Source: Leptospirillum ferrooxidans C2-3 (GTDB lineage Bacteria; Nitrospirota; Leptospirillia; Leptospirillales; Leptospirillaceae). Taken from it: a DNA stretch of 64,000 nt. Positions within the stretch are counted from its first letter, which is position 1. Every line of letters starts with the position of its first letter. The notes below the pieces were generated by a model. The model had not been told where the DNA came from and did not search any database. It worked only from the letters and a program-made list of their open reading frames with translations. The stretch covers positions 245,486-309,485 of the forward strand of contig NC_017094.1 of assembly GCF_000284315.1 (NCBI RefSeq), read 5' to 3'. Shown here one piece after another: positions 8,180-17,757 of the stretch. The translations under genes were made by a program, and so were the position numbers.

Positions 8180-8195
8180 CGGCATGAATATTGCT
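8180..8195 (+). promoter_or_regulatory. Sigma-54 promoter of the TPR/histidine kinase/regulator operon
   Basis: CGGCATGAATATTGCT matches the -24/-12 consensus TGGCACRNNNNTTGCW at all but two defined positions, with GG and GC exactly 10 bases apart. It lies 78 bases before the ATG at 8274, in the intergenic gap after the sigma-54 activator. Confidence 0.75.
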
Positions 8196-8273
8196 GAATC
8201 CAGAGTGTGATCAGAATCCCAAACGACCAATTCGGTTATGGGGGGACACTTCCTGTGGCAATCCGATTGATGC

Positions 8274-10472
8274 ATGAGTGAGGAGAGAATCGTGAATTTT
8301 GGGTGTTTCGGACGGTTCCTGGGGATCGTTTCTGCTCTATGGATCCCGACTCTCCACTTGTCCTCAGAAGCTTTGGCTTCTCAGCTCCCCGACGTCTCTG
8401 TGCCTGTTTCCGAAACAGCGGATCGCATCCCTTCTTCGGGGGATCATGCCCTTTTCCACGAACTTTTAAAGCTGAAGGACTCAAACGGTTCTCCATCAGG
8501 GGCCAGGGAGATATTCCTGAAGCTCAAGAGGGAGCATCCGGGCTCTGTCCTGATTCCCCGCGCTTCTCTTGTGATGGGGGAGATCCTGGTCAAAAAATCC
8601 CTCAATCTCCGTCATGAAAATGACAGCTCGGATCCCACCATCAAAGAAGCTTCGCGAGACTTATGGCGGGCCCGCATGGACCTTCCTCAAGGGTCCTTAA
8701 GGGATGAGGCAACTGAAGGACTTGCCAGGCTGATGTTTTCTGAAGGCCTTTATCCGGAAGCAAGAGGGATGATCGACCTTGGTCTGAGGGAAAGTCCTGA
8801 TGGTCCGTTTTCCATTTCCGAGAAGCTTCTTCTGGCGGCTTCCTGGAGGCGATCCGGAAATCCCAAGAAAGCGATGGAGACTCTTTCCTCTTTGGGAGTC
8901 GATATGGAAACGGCTTCTGGGGTCAGTCAGTCTGACAGGGTCCATTACTTGTACGAAGCGGGAGGTGTTTCCCTCGACCTTGGCAATCTTCCCCAAGCCG
9001 GTGAATACTATCGGGCGGCCATTGGCCTTTCCCCGGATTATGCCTATTCCCACCCGAAAAGGCTTTATGACCTTGCTCTCTATTCGGATCGTATCGGACA
9101 CGATAAAAGAGCTTTTAAACTTTTTCGTGAGTATTTGAGAAGAAAGCCAGGAGGTATGCATGTTCCGATGGCGGCCTACCATATGGCCGAACTTGCAGGA
9201 AGGCTTGGCAAGCCTCAAAGTCGATTGGCGCGGCTCGCGGAGGTCATGAGGACTTATCCCCACACAGAAGCATCAGATCTTTCCAGAGTCACGCTTATGA
9301 AAGACAAGCTGAAAGACCTACAGTCGGAATCACATCCGAGCGGGCAGCTGAAATTCCTTCCTCCCCACCAGAAATCCTTGAATGACCGGCTGATTGAGGA
9401 TTCGGACCAGATTGTCCGCTCCGGTGTCACGAGCCGTTCCCGTGTTGAGGCTGCAAGCATTATGGTCCCCCTCCTTGTTTCCCAGAAGCGTTTTGATCTC
9501 GCTTTCCGGGTGATCCACCGGCTTGAAATCGACGCTGATCCCCAAAGTTCTTCCGGGAAAAGACTTCTTGGCCTTGAGTCAGCGGTCCTGTTCCGGAAGA
9601 TTCTGGATATGAAGAATCCTTCTGAGGATCGCCGGCTTCTTCGTATGGTGCACTCTTACCGGAATCTTGTCAGTCCGGTTCTGCTCGATCCTCGTCCGAC
9701 AGGAATGGAGATGCGGAATTTCTCTTTGGAAGGCAAGGTGCTTTTAAGAATTGCCCGGGCACATGAAGGCGTCAAGGATGATCCGGGTGCCAGACGATGG
9801 CTTCGTCAGGTCCTTTACCATGGCGGGCTTGCTCCCCGTAGCGGTGCACTCAAGGATCTGATCGCGCTTGACCTGAAGTCCGGAGACACTCTAGGGGCAT
9901 GGAGGACTGGACAGGAGCTGGTCGCCTTGATTCAGCCAGGGGATTCGAAAGGGGCTTCATGGATACTCGATGAGGAGAAGGTGGCCAGGAAGCTTGGCGA
10001 TATGGATCGGGAAATTCCTTTGTTAAGAAGCTTTGTTCGCGATTTCCCGGCCGATCCCAAGGCCGGTTGGGCCGAGGCGAGATTGTTCCGGATTCATCTT
10101 TTGAGAAACGAGTTTGACCAGGCTGAAAGAAGTGCGAGAAAGGCTCTGGTTCTTCTGGCTCCTGGTGGATCGGATCAGGCGAGTCTTTTGACGCTACTCT
10201 ACCGATTCGGGCAGATGGAGGTCTCTTTGCACCGGACAAAAGAGGCGATCTCCCTTTGGGAGAAATTTTTGCGGGACGGACCATCGGATCCGAGAAGGGG
10301 ATGGGTCATGTACCAGCTTGGAAAGCTCGACGAGGCGGAGGGAAAAGAACAGAGAGCCTATCGTTGGTATCTCTCTGCGGCGAAGGCGGCAATCAATCCT
10401 GATCTTGCTTCGGTTGCCAGACAGAAAGCAAAGGGGATCTCGATCCTTTTTGACGGGAGGTCCGGGTCATGA
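8274..10472 (+). CDS. Exported TPR-repeat protein in the flagellar regulatory operon
   Basis: A 732-residue protein of unknown specific role. The N-terminus has a signal-peptide-like hydrophobic stretch (FLGIVSALWIPTLHLSSEALA), suggesting a periplasmic or membrane-attached location. The rest is alpha-helical tetratricopeptide-like repeats, for example LPQAGEYYRAAIGLSPDYAY and a C-terminal block of similar helices, so it is probably a scaffold for protein contacts. The start is ATG 8274; GTG 8292, which has GAGGAGAG just upstream, is an equally good candidate. It is the first gene after the sigma-54 promoter at 8180 and overlaps the histidine kinase gene by 4 bases. A link to flagellar assembly or signal input is inferred from position only. 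Confidence 0.7.
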   Translation: MSEERIVNFGCFGRFLGIVSALWIPTLHLSSEALASQLPDVSVPVSETADRIPSSGDHALFHELLKLKDSNGSPSGAREIFLKLKREHPGSVLIPRASLVMGEILVKKSLNLRHENDSSDPTIKEASRDLWRARMDLPQGSLRDEATEGLARLMFSEGLYPEARGMIDLGLRESPDGPFSISEKLLLAASWRRSGNPKKAMETLSSLGVDMETASGVSQSDRVHYLYEAGGVSLDLGNLPQAGEYYRAAIGLSPDYAYSHPKRLYDLALYSDRIGHDKRAFKLFREYLRRKPGGMHVPMAAYHMAELAGRLGKPQSRLARLAEVMRTYPHTEASDLSRVTLMKDKLKDLQSESHPSGQLKFLPPHQKSLNDRLIEDSDQIVRSGVTSRSRVEAASIMVPLLVSQKRFDLAFRVIHRLEIDADPQSSSGKRLLGLESAVLFRKILDMKNPSEDRRLLRMVHSYRNLVSPVLLDPRPTGMEMRNFSLEGKVLLRIARAHEGVKDDPGARRWLRQVLYHGGLAPRSGALKDLIALDLKSGDTLGAWRTGQELVALIQPGDSKGASWILDEEKVARKLGDMDREIPLLRSFVRDFPADPKAGWAEARLFRIHLLRNEFDQAERSARKALVLLAPGGSDQASLLTLLYRFGQMEVSLHRTKEAISLWEKFLRDGPSDPRRGWVMYQLGKLDEAEGKEQRAYRWYLSAAKAAINPDLASVARQKAKGISILFDGRSGS

Positions 10473-11713
10473 AAGAGAACTTTATGGAGCAGCAGTCGAA
10501 AATGGCTCACCCGGGGGAGGATGCCCTTGCCCGGGCATTTTCGTCCTTTCAGGAAGCATCGGAATCCTTGTCAAGAAAATATGCCGGACTTGAGCGGAGA
10601 ATTTCAGAGCTTTCAAGGGAGCTTCGCGATCGTGACCGGGCTCTTGCCAGCCAGGGGCAGTTTCTGGAAACGATTTTAAAAAGTCTCCCGACAGGAGTGT
10701 TGGTCCTTACTCCCGGAGGACAGGTTCTCTGGAGCAATCCACAGGTTGAAAAATGGCTTTCCCCGGATGATGGGGAATTGCTGAATCTCCTTCGGAAGTG
10801 GGGAATATGGCCGATCTCAGAACGGATCGACCCTTTGGCCGTTTCCTGTAAAGGTCGCTCCCTTTTGATTGAAATCTCAAGAGTGGCCGATGACGAGGAG
10901 CGCTCTTCAGGATATGTCCTGATTGTCAATGATGTCACAAGGCTGCGTGAGATGGAGGAGGAGGTCGCTCGGGACAGGCGGCTCAGGGATATGGGGGAAA
11001 TGGTTGCAATGATCGCCCATGATCTTCGGAATCCGTTGGGGAGCATAGAGCTGTTTTCAAGTCTCCTGGCCCGTGATGCGGGAATAAGGGGTGGTCAGGC
11101 TCTTGAGGGAATCCGGTCTTCCGTCACATCGATGGATCGCCTGATCGGAAATCTTCTGTTCCATACCCGTCTCCCCAAAATTTCCCCTGCTCCATTTCCT
11201 GTGAAGGATCTTCTGGATCGGTTGTCTTTGGATTGTTCCCGTATTGGCGTCATGAGGGAAAGGGCCGGCGGTCCGGCCGTCTCTTTTTCGGTTCAGTCTT
11301 CTTCCTCATTTGTGGTTGAGGGCGACGAGGAGCTTCTTTACCACGCGGTCTTTAACCTTGTGACGAATGCATTCCAGGCCTGCTTTGATGCCGGAGGTGG
11401 CTCCATCACCCTGTCTGCAGAAAGGAGCAAGTCTGCTGGAGCGATCTTTTCTGTCAGGGATAATGGTCCGGGTATTCCGAGGGAGCTGAAGGAGAAGATC
11501 TTTGACCCATTTTTTACCACCAGGACCAAGGGCACCGGTCTCGGTCTTCCGATCGTCTTGAAAATCATTCTTGCCCATAACGGATTATTGAAGATTGACT
11601 CCAATGAAAATGGGTCGTGTTTCATCATACAGCTTCCCGGACCAGGAGAGAGTCTGGAACGGACAAGCGGGGATATCTGGTCGGGACAAATTCTGGAGGA
11701 AGAATTCAAATGA
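10469..11713 (+). CDS. PAS-containing sensor histidine kinase, FleS-like
   Basis: A 414-residue kinase without clear membrane segments. A coiled coil (residues 20-60) leads into a PAS-like domain (about 65-160). The phosphoacceptor is His184 in [12 protein letters not shown]. The ATP-binding domain shows N ([10 protein letters not shown]), G1 (DNGPGIP) and G2 (GTGLGLPIV) boxes. It overlaps the TPR gene and the response regulator gene by 4 bases each. In polar-flagellate bacteria FleS/FlrB is a cytoplasmic kinase that turns on mid-class flagellar genes through its partner regulator. The same role fits here. Confidence 0.85.
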   Translation: MKENFMEQQSKMAHPGEDALARAFSSFQEASESLSRKYAGLERRISELSRELRDRDRALASQGQFLETILKSLPTGVLVLTPGGQVLWSNPQVEKWLSPDDGELLNLLRKWGIWPISERIDPLAVSCKGRSLLIEISRVADDEERSSGYVLIVNDVTRLREMEEEVARDRRLRDMGEMVAMIAHDLRNPLGSIELFSSLLARDAGIRGGQALEGIRSSVTSMDRLIGNLLFHTRLPKISPAPFPVKDLLDRLSLDCSRIGVMRERAGGPAVSFSVQSSSSFVVEGDEELLYHAVFNLVTNAFQACFDAGGGSITLSAERSKSAGAIFSVRDNGPGIPRELKEKIFDPFFTTRTKGTGLGLPIVLKIILAHNGLLKIDSNENGSCFIIQLPGPGESLERTSGDIWSGQILEEEFK

Positions 11714-13143
11714 GCACGCAAGGTCCTGTTCTTGTGGTGGATGATGAATCGGAAATGTCTCTGGCCCTGCAGGAGACGCTTCGCCAGGACGGCTATACTG
11801 TGGACCTTGCCTCAAACGGGAAGGAGGCTCTCCGTCGTTTTGAGGACGTAGGACCCTACCGGTGGGTGATTACGGATCTCAAAATGCCCCAGATGGACGG
11901 ATGGGCCCTTTTGACAACACTGCGTCGGATCAGTCCGGAAACGCGTGTCATATTAATGACGGCCTTTGGCTCTGTTCCTCAGGCGGTTGATGCCATGAGA
12001 CAGGGAGCGGTGGATTTTTTGATGAAGCCTTTTTCGCCAGAAGCCCTCAGGCGACTTTTGTGCCCTGATCCCTTGCCCCTGTCTCCGGATAAAGAGCCGA
12101 TTGGAGAGAGAGGGGAGGGAGTAGAGATCTGGAAAAAGCTCAGACGTCCGATTTTGACGAAAGATCCCCGATTCTTGAGACTACTGAAAATGGTCGAGTC
12201 GGTTTCCCGATCCCAGGCGACGGTCCTGATTGAAGGTGAAAGCGGGACAGGAAAGGAGCTGTTGGCCCGCTTTATCCATGAGGCCTCTCCAAGGGCTCAC
12301 CGTCCCTTTGTCGCGGTCAACTGTGCCGCAATCCCGGATGGTCTTCTGGAGCCTGAACTTTTTGGATACGAAAAAGGGGCTTTTTCAGGTGCTGTTGCCA
12401 GAAAGATCGGGAAGTTTGAGCTGGCGGACTCGGGAACGATTCTGCTCGATGAGATCGGGGAGATGGAGCTTTCCCTGCAGTCCAAGCTCTTGAGGGTTCT
12501 CCAGGAAAGGGAAGTCGACCGTGTCGGGGGAACATCTCCTGTTCCGGTGGATCTCCGGGTGATTGCGACGACGAACCGGAATATGAAGGACCTTGTCGCG
12601 TCCGGAAAGTTTCGGGAAGACCTCTATTACCGACTAAGAGTCTTTCCGGTCCAGGTCCCCCCCTTGAGAGAGAGAAAGGGTGATATTCCACTCCTGGCCC
12701 GTCATATCCTTGGTCGCTTGAGAGAAGATGGAATCCCTGTCGGAAGTTTGACGCAGGAGGCGATGAGCGCGATTTCGAATGGGACTTTTCCGGGAAACAT
12801 CCGGGAACTGGAAAATCTTTTAACACAGTTGGCCCTTTTATCAGGCGGAGATGACATTCGCGAGGAGCATCTTGCGATGGGCGAAGGATTGTCGCTTCCG
12901 CTTGAAGACGTATCGGTACCGGATTCCAGGGAGATCCTTTCCGTGCAATCTCCTGAACCATTTCCCTGCCGTCCGGGACAGTCTGTCAGGGAAGTTGAAC
13001 GAGACCTGATCCTGATGACACTTGATGCTTGCGGGGGGAATCGGACCCAGGCCGCAAGGATGCTTGAGATTTCTGTCCGGACGTTGCGGAATAAATTGCA
13101 TGAGTATGGTGTATTGGTCTCGGGGGATCAGGAAGGGAACTAG
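11710..13143 (+). CDS. Sigma-54-dependent response regulator, FleR-like
   Basis: A 477-residue NtrC-family protein. The receiver domain (residues 5-120) has its phosphorylation site at Asp56 in [12 protein letters not shown]. The AAA+ domain has Walker [11 protein letters not shown] and Walker [10 protein letters not shown]. The sigma-54-contacting loop is GAFSGA, with Ser replacing the usual Thr. A Fis-type helix-turn-helix follows ([20 protein letters not shown]). The start is ATG 11710 on the kinase stop; the open frame upstream to 11617 lies inside the kinase gene and is not used. It probably activates the sigma-54 promoters before flgB, fliL and fliQ. Confidence 0.88.
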   Translation: MSTQGPVLVVDDESEMSLALQETLRQDGYTVDLASNGKEALRRFEDVGPYRWVITDLKMPQMDGWALLTTLRRISPETRVILMTAFGSVPQAVDAMRQGAVDFLMKPFSPEALRRLLCPDPLPLSPDKEPIGERGEGVEIWKKLRRPILTKDPRFLRLLKMVESVSRSQATVLIEGESGTGKELLARFIHEASPRAHRPFVAVNCAAIPDGLLEPELFGYEKGAFSGAVARKIGKFELADSGTILLDEIGEMELSLQSKLLRVLQEREVDRVGGTSPVPVDLRVIATTNRNMKDLVASGKFREDLYYRLRVFPVQVPPLRERKGDIPLLARHILGRLREDGIPVGSLTQEAMSAISNGTFPGNIRELENLLTQLALLSGGDDIREEHLAMGEGLSLPLEDVSVPDSREILSVQSPEPFPCRPGQSVREVERDLILMTLDACGGNRTQAARMLEISVRTLRNKLHEYGVLVSGDQEGN

Positions 13144-13196
13144 GAAGAAATTTCCTTGTTGGGGCTTTTACGGGGCTGTGTGAACGGTTTTTTTGA

Positions 13197-13212
13197 TGGC
13201 ATGCCAATTGCT
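13197..13212 (+). promoter_or_regulatory. Sigma-54 promoter before flgB
   Basis: TGGCATGCCAATTGCT differs from the -24/-12 consensus at one defined base, with GG (13198-13199) and GC (13210-13211) exactly 10 bases apart. It is 59 bases before the flgB start and follows the only gap in this part of the locus, so it should drive flgB and the genes after it. Confidence 0.88.
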
Positions 13213-13270
13213 TGTTTCCAGATGTTGTTTTTAGTCAAGAGCGAAATGGTTTCTTTTTCCGGAGGTTCAG

Positions 13271-13645
13271 ATGGAGCGGGTTCACCTTTTCGACAAGACG
13301 GTCTACCTCCTTAAAAGGGATCTGGATCTGAGAGCCCAGAGGCATATGCTTTTGATCTCCAATATTGCCAATCAGGATACTCCCGGATATCAGGCAAAGG
13401 ATCTCTCTTTCAAGAGCGCTCTTGCCCGGGCTGTTGCTGAGCCGACAAGGGACTCCATTGATCGTGTCTCCGGGGAGATCCTGGTCAATCCCGATGAGAC
13501 GGTGGGAAATGATCTCAATACCGTCAATATTGAGATGGAAATGCAAAAATTGGCGTCCAATACAGGAAATTACAATGCGGCAGCCCAGATGGTTTCCTGG
13601 AAGTATCGCCTTCTTGGCGATGCCATCAGGGGTAGCGGGAGGTAA
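13271..13645 (+). CDS. flgB: Flagellar basal-body rod protein FlgB
   Basis: Proximal rod subunit, 124 residues, the usual size. The N-terminal rod/hook motif is present (LLISNIANQDTPGYQAKDLS, with the ANxxTPGYxA core), and the C-terminus ends in the helix NTGNYNAAAQMVSWKYRLL typical of FlgB. ATG 13271 follows a GGAGG site. It is the first gene of the structural operon, 59 bases after a sigma-54 promoter, and flgC follows after 5 bases. Confidence 0.95.
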   Translation: MERVHLFDKTVYLLKRDLDLRAQRHMLLISNIANQDTPGYQAKDLSFKSALARAVAEPTRDSIDRVSGEILVNPDETVGNDLNTVNIEMEMQKLASNTGNYNAAAQMVSWKYRLLGDAIRGSGR

Positions 13646-13650
13646 TCGCG

Positions 13651-14088
13651 ATGGCTTTTTCTGATGCATTGAAAATTTCCGCCGGAGGAATGGAGGCGGA
13701 GCGGGTTCGAATGAATGTCCTGTCGGGAAATCTTGCCAATGCCGACAGCCTTCACGGAAATGAAAATGGTGTCTTTGAGCGGAGGGATGTCGTCTTTGCC
13801 GCTGTTGTCCCGGGAAAGTCCTTCTTCGATGTCCTTTCCGACCAGACAAAGGAGCCGGTGAAGGAAGTCCGCGTCATGGGAATGATCAAGGACCCCAGGC
13901 CTCTCAAGAAGGTCTTCGATCCCATGAGCCCCGATGCCGATCAGTCCGGCTATGTCTATCACCCGAATGTCAGCAAGCTTGAGGAAATGGTCAACCTGAC
14001 CGATGCCTCGAGGGCATACGAGTCCAATTTGACAGCACTGGCCAATACAAAACAAATGGCAAAAAAGGATTTGACAATCCATGCATGA
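13651..14088 (+). CDS. flgC: Flagellar basal-body rod protein FlgC
   Basis: Proximal rod subunit, 145 residues. The N-terminal rod motif reads MNVLSGNLANADS, and the C-terminal helix contains MVNLTDASRAYESNLTAL, both standard for FlgC. The sequence YVYHPNVSKLEEM just before the C-terminal helix matches the conserved VxxPNV segment. ATG 13651 follows GGGAGGT. Its stop overlaps the fliE start. Confidence 0.95.
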   Translation: MAFSDALKISAGGMEAERVRMNVLSGNLANADSLHGNENGVFERRDVVFAAVVPGKSFFDVLSDQTKEPVKEVRVMGMIKDPRPLKKVFDPMSPDADQSGYVYHPNVSKLEEMVNLTDASRAYESNLTALANTKQMAKKDLTIHA

Positions 14089-14434
14089 CTCCAACCCGAT
14101 TTATAATCCTCTGGCAGGATTCAAGGGGGTTCCTTCCCCGTCCGGGAGTGATGAGATTTCCGGACGGGTTCGTCCACACGATCCTGAAAAATCGTCCCTT
14201 GCCACCCCGGAGTCTTCTTTTGTCAATGTTCTGAAAGACTCCATCAGCAAGGTGAACGCCATTCAGGTCGAGGCGGACAAGACTATCCAGGATTATTCCA
14301 CCGGGAAAAACAACGTGACGCTTCATCAGACAATGGTGGAGATGGCCCAGGCAGACGTTTCGTTTCAGCTCATGATGCAGGTTCGGGACAAGATTGTCCG
14401 GGCCTATCAGGAAATGATGAATATGCCGATGTGA
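14081..14434 (+). CDS. fliE: Flagellar hook-basal body protein FliE
   Basis: Links the MS ring to the rod and is the first rod protein exported. The C-terminal part carries the family pattern KNNVTLHQTMVEMAQADVSF followed by QVRDKIVRAYQEMMNMPM. At 117 residues it is slightly longer than usual because of a polar N-terminal extension of about 35 residues. The ATG at 14081 lies inside the end of flgC, so translation is coupled. Confidence 0.93.
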   Translation: MHDSNPIYNPLAGFKGVPSPSGSDEISGRVRPHDPEKSSLATPESSFVNVLKDSISKVNAIQVEADKTIQDYSTGKNNVTLHQTMVEMAQADVSFQLMMQVRDKIVRAYQEMMNMPM

Positions 14435-14492
14435 TCTGCCTGTTTTTCAGGAGAGTTGGCGGGCAAGAATCTTTATTGTGTGAGGGGCAAAG

Positions 14493-16085
14493 ATGGGTGC
14501 TTTAAGAGATGTTCTGGGGAATCTTGCCAATCGATTTTCAGAGCTTTCCATGGCGAGAAAAGTTGTGGGAGGGCTTGTCGCTGCAGGATTGATCGCAATA
14601 TTGATCGTATTTTCCCTGATGGGAAGACAAGGAGATTCTTCGGTCCTTTTCTCAAACCTGTCGCCGGGGGACTCGATGGAGATCCAGTCCCACCTTGACC
14701 GGTTGGGTGTTCCCTATCATGTCTCCAAGAAAGGCGCGCTGATCCGGGTTCCCTCAAAGGATGTCTATGCGCTTCGGATGCAGCTGTCTGATGAAGGCTT
14801 GCCGAGACATCACGGCGCGGGCTTTGACATTTTTAATCACCCTTCCCTTGCGACAACCGATTTTGCCCAGAAGGTTCAGTATCTTGAGGCTCTCCAGACA
14901 GAGCTTGACCGGACGATCGAGGAGATGCATCCAATCGCTCTGGCAAGGGTGTCGATCGTTCTCCCGACCCATTCCGTATTCCTTAGGGAAAAAAATGGCG
15001 CCCATGCCTCCGTTCTTGTTCGACTGAAGCAGGGAGAAAGCCTTTCGAGAGGTCAGGTCAACGGGATTGTCCATCTGGTTTCGAATGCTGTTCCTGGCCT
15101 TGTATCAAAGCATGTCACGGTCGTTGACACCGACGGAGAAATCCTGAACAGGAAGAAACCCTCCCTGATTCCCGGAGAATTGACCTCTGCCCAGCTAGCC
15201 TATCAGGAACATGTTCAAAAGCAATTTCAGGGACAGCTCCAGACGATGCTGGACAAGGTTCTCGGTCCGGACCAGTCGGTTGTCCGGGTGACAGCGGAGC
15301 TGAATTTTCGAAGGGTTGAGAAAACAAGCCAGAGCTACGATCCCAATGGAAGAGTGCTCAAAGACCGGGAAAAAGTTCGCCAGCAGTCCAAGGGGAGCCG
15401 TATCCTTCCGGTCGGGGTTCCGGGTCTCCTTTCGAATGTCACCGGTGCGACTGGAAAGGTTGCCTCACCTCCCCTTGGACCCCAGAATGGGTCAGAGACG
15501 AGTTTTTCAAAGAAAAAAGAGATTGATCATTATGATGTGAGCGAAACCACCAAGCATGTGATGGAACCGGTGGGAACGCTCAAGCGGGTTTCCGTTTCGG
15601 TTCTGGTCAACCAGAGGATGGTGGAGGTTTCCGGGAAAAAAGGGACAAAGATGGTCTACCAGCCGAGAAGTGCCCAGGAAATCCAGGATTTTACCCACAT
15701 TGTCCAGAATGCGATGGGATTTGATCCTTCACGTGGCGACCAGGTGGTTGTCCTGTCGGTTCCATTTGCGGAGAATGTTGCCAGTGGTTCAAAAAAACCG
15801 GACCATAACCTTGAGTCGTCGATTGCCCCATTTGTTCCTCTTCTTGAGATATTCCTTGGTGGGGTTCTCCTTCTTCTCTTCGGGATCCTTGTCATGAGGC
15901 CCCTTTTAAAGAGCATGACCCAGTGGAAGCCGGCCATGCCAACCCTCCAGATGGCTGAAGGTCCATCCCAGGAAAGTGGAGAAGGAACAGCCAAGCCCTC
16001 TTCAAGGGAAGAAGTTGCAAGAATGACCCAGGAGGATCCGGGGCAGGCGGCTCAGGTCATCAGAAGCTGGCTGAAGGAAAAGTAG
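14493..16085 (+). CDS. fliF: Flagellar MS-ring protein FliF
   Basis: Forms the membrane ring on which the rotor and export gate assemble. It has 530 residues and two membrane segments, one near residues 25-47 (VVGGLVAAGLIAILIVFSLM) and one near 445-470 (FLGGVLLLLFGILVM). The secretin/YscJ-like ring-building domain between them includes DEGLPRHHGAGFDIF. The C-terminal cytoplasmic tail that binds FliG is present. ATG 14493 follows GAGGGGCAAAG. Confidence 0.95.
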   Translation: MGALRDVLGNLANRFSELSMARKVVGGLVAAGLIAILIVFSLMGRQGDSSVLFSNLSPGDSMEIQSHLDRLGVPYHVSKKGALIRVPSKDVYALRMQLSDEGLPRHHGAGFDIFNHPSLATTDFAQKVQYLEALQTELDRTIEEMHPIALARVSIVLPTHSVFLREKNGAHASVLVRLKQGESLSRGQVNGIVHLVSNAVPGLVSKHVTVVDTDGEILNRKKPSLIPGELTSAQLAYQEHVQKQFQGQLQTMLDKVLGPDQSVVRVTAELNFRRVEKTSQSYDPNGRVLKDREKVRQQSKGSRILPVGVPGLLSNVTGATGKVASPPLGPQNGSETSFSKKKEIDHYDVSETTKHVMEPVGTLKRVSVSVLVNQRMVEVSGKKGTKMVYQPRSAQEIQDFTHIVQNAMGFDPSRGDQVVVLSVPFAENVASGSKKPDHNLESSIAPFVPLLEIFLGGVLLLLFGILVMRPLLKSMTQWKPAMPTLQMAEGPSQESGEGTAKPSSREEVARMTQEDPGQAAQVIRSWLKEK

Positions 16086-16100
16086 GACAGGGAGAGTCTT

Positions 16101-17105
16101 GTGGCAAAAAGGAAACTGTCAGGTCTTGAAAAGGCCGCAATTTTCATCGCGACGGTGGGGCCAGAGTCCGCATCGGAGATTTTGAGGAATCTCGAGGCGA
16201 AGGAAGTGGCTGTCATTTCGAATCTGATCGCCCAGATGGGAGATATTACACCCGAAGAGGTCGATTCGGTGATGGAAGAGTTCGGCGTTCTCTACAAGGT
16301 CACCAGGAATATGCCGAATGTGGGTGAGAAGTATATGAGGTCCATCCTCGAGAAATCCCTGGGAAAAGAGCAGGCCGACAAGATCATTGAAATGATGAAT
16401 GATCAGGATGGGGGCAGCCTTCAGTCTCTCAAGTGGATGGACGCAAAGGCCATCGCGACTCTGATCAGGAAAGAGCATCCGCAGACAATTGCCCTGATCA
16501 TCTCGTATCTGAATCCGGCACAGGCGTCATCCGTGCTGAACTATTTGCCAGAGATTCTCCGAGCCGATGTTGTTCTCCGACTGGCTACGATCGAGGACAT
16601 CAACCCCCAGGTCGTCAAGGATCTTGAAGAGGTTCTGTCGACGGAAATGCAACTTCTGGGCTCGACACGGAGTGTCAGCGGATCCTCCCGGATCGAAAAG
16701 GTCGCAGGGCTTCTAAACGAGATGGAACGCAATTCTGCAGAAGTGGTGCTTGACTACATCACCCAGAGTGACCAGGAGCTTGCAGAGCAGATCCGGGCAT
16801 TGATGTTTGTCTTCGATGACCTTCTGCTTCTTGATAACCGGGGAATCCAGCAGATTCTTCAGGCCATTCCAAGAGACGTCCTGACAAAGGCCCTTCGCGG
16901 GGCAGCAGAGCAGATCCGGGACAAGTTCCTGTCGAATATGTCGACAAGGGCACAGGCCACGTTAAAGGACGATATCGAGAATATGGGAGGTATTCCCCTT
17001 CGGGAAGTCGAGGCATCCCAGCAGGAGATCCTGAAAATCGTCCGTCGTCTCGAAGCCGAAGGAAAGCTTGTGATTGCCGGGAAGGGAGGAGAGAAGCTTG
17101 TCTGA
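16101..17105 (+). CDS. fliG: Flagellar motor switch protein FliG
   Basis: Rotor protein that joins the MS ring to the C ring and interacts with MotA to generate torque. It has 334 residues with the normal N, middle and C domains. The middle domain has the conserved EHPQTIALIISYL motif, and the C-terminal domain has the charged torque helix around SDQELAEQIRALMFVFDDLL. GTG start at 16101 after GGGAGAG. The partner fliN is present at 24806, but no fliM gene is found in the window. Confidence 0.95.
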   Translation: MAKRKLSGLEKAAIFIATVGPESASEILRNLEAKEVAVISNLIAQMGDITPEEVDSVMEEFGVLYKVTRNMPNVGEKYMRSILEKSLGKEQADKIIEMMNDQDGGSLQSLKWMDAKAIATLIRKEHPQTIALIISYLNPAQASSVLNYLPEILRADVVLRLATIEDINPQVVKDLEEVLSTEMQLLGSTRSVSGSSRIEKVAGLLNEMERNSAEVVLDYITQSDQELAEQIRALMFVFDDLLLLDNRGIQQILQAIPRDVLTKALRGAAEQIRDKFLSNMSTRAQATLKDDIENMGGIPLREVEASQQEILKIVRRLEAEGKLVIAGKGGEKLV

Positions 17106-17757
17106 GAACAGGGGTGTGGAAGAAAAAGACGGAGGCGGATTTACCGCCTGGAGTCCGGAGGGTTTTCAGACTCCGTCTCCCCGTTCTGAAGGAAAGCCTG
17201 TGAAAGGCGAGCGAGTGTTTGTGGATGAACCGGAGCTGAAGGGTGACCGGTGGCTTTTGGCGATTGAGGAAAAAGCCCGGGAGGAAGGTTATCGTGCCGG
17301 TTTTTCCCGGGGGCTTGAAGGAGCCAAAGGAGAATCCGAACCTTTTCGGAACAGTCTCATTGCCTGGTCGGAGGGGCTTTCGGGCGCTCTTGAGAAAAGC
17401 CTTGCGGACCACCTTGACGTCATGGCGGATATTGTCCTCGAAGCTGTTAGCAGACTGGTTGGAGAGAGTCTTTCAACCCGGGAGGGGGTCAGGAGCCTTG
17501 TCCAAAAGGCGATTGGAAAGAGAGCGGCGGATCTTTCCGGAGTTCTTCTTGTCTCTCCTGAAATGGAGAGGATGCTGGACAGCCTTGATCCTGATCTCAA
17601 GGGAGAATTGTCCCTTCGGAAGATTGAGATCCAACCGGATCCCGGACTAGGTCTTTCGGAGTTTTCCTTCCGGACAGAGTCTTATTCCGCATCGATCGAT
17701 CCCCTTTCCGGAATCCGGGAACTGGAAATGATACTTCGGGAAGGTCTGGAAAAATGA
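17098..17757 (+). CDS. fliH: Flagellar assembly protein FliH
   Basis: Regulator of the export ATPase FliI. It has 219 residues: a polar N-terminus, a central helix with an AREEGYRAGFSRGLEGAKGE segment (the glycine-spaced repeat common in FliH), and a C-terminal domain with DPGLGLSEFSFRTES. The start is TTG 17098, six bases after a strong GGAGGAGA and overlapping the fliG stop. The open frame extends to 17074 within fliG but has no ribosome site. Its stop overlaps the fliI start. Confidence 0.85.
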   Translation: MSENRGVEEKDGGGFTAWSPEGFQTPSPRSEGKPVKGERVFVDEPELKGDRWLLAIEEKAREEGYRAGFSRGLEGAKGESEPFRNSLIAWSEGLSGALEKSLADHLDVMADIVLEAVSRLVGESLSTREGVRSLVQKAIGKRAADLSGVLLVSPEMERMLDSLDPDLKGELSLRKIEIQPDPGLGLSEFSFRTESYSASIDPLSGIRELEMILREGLEK

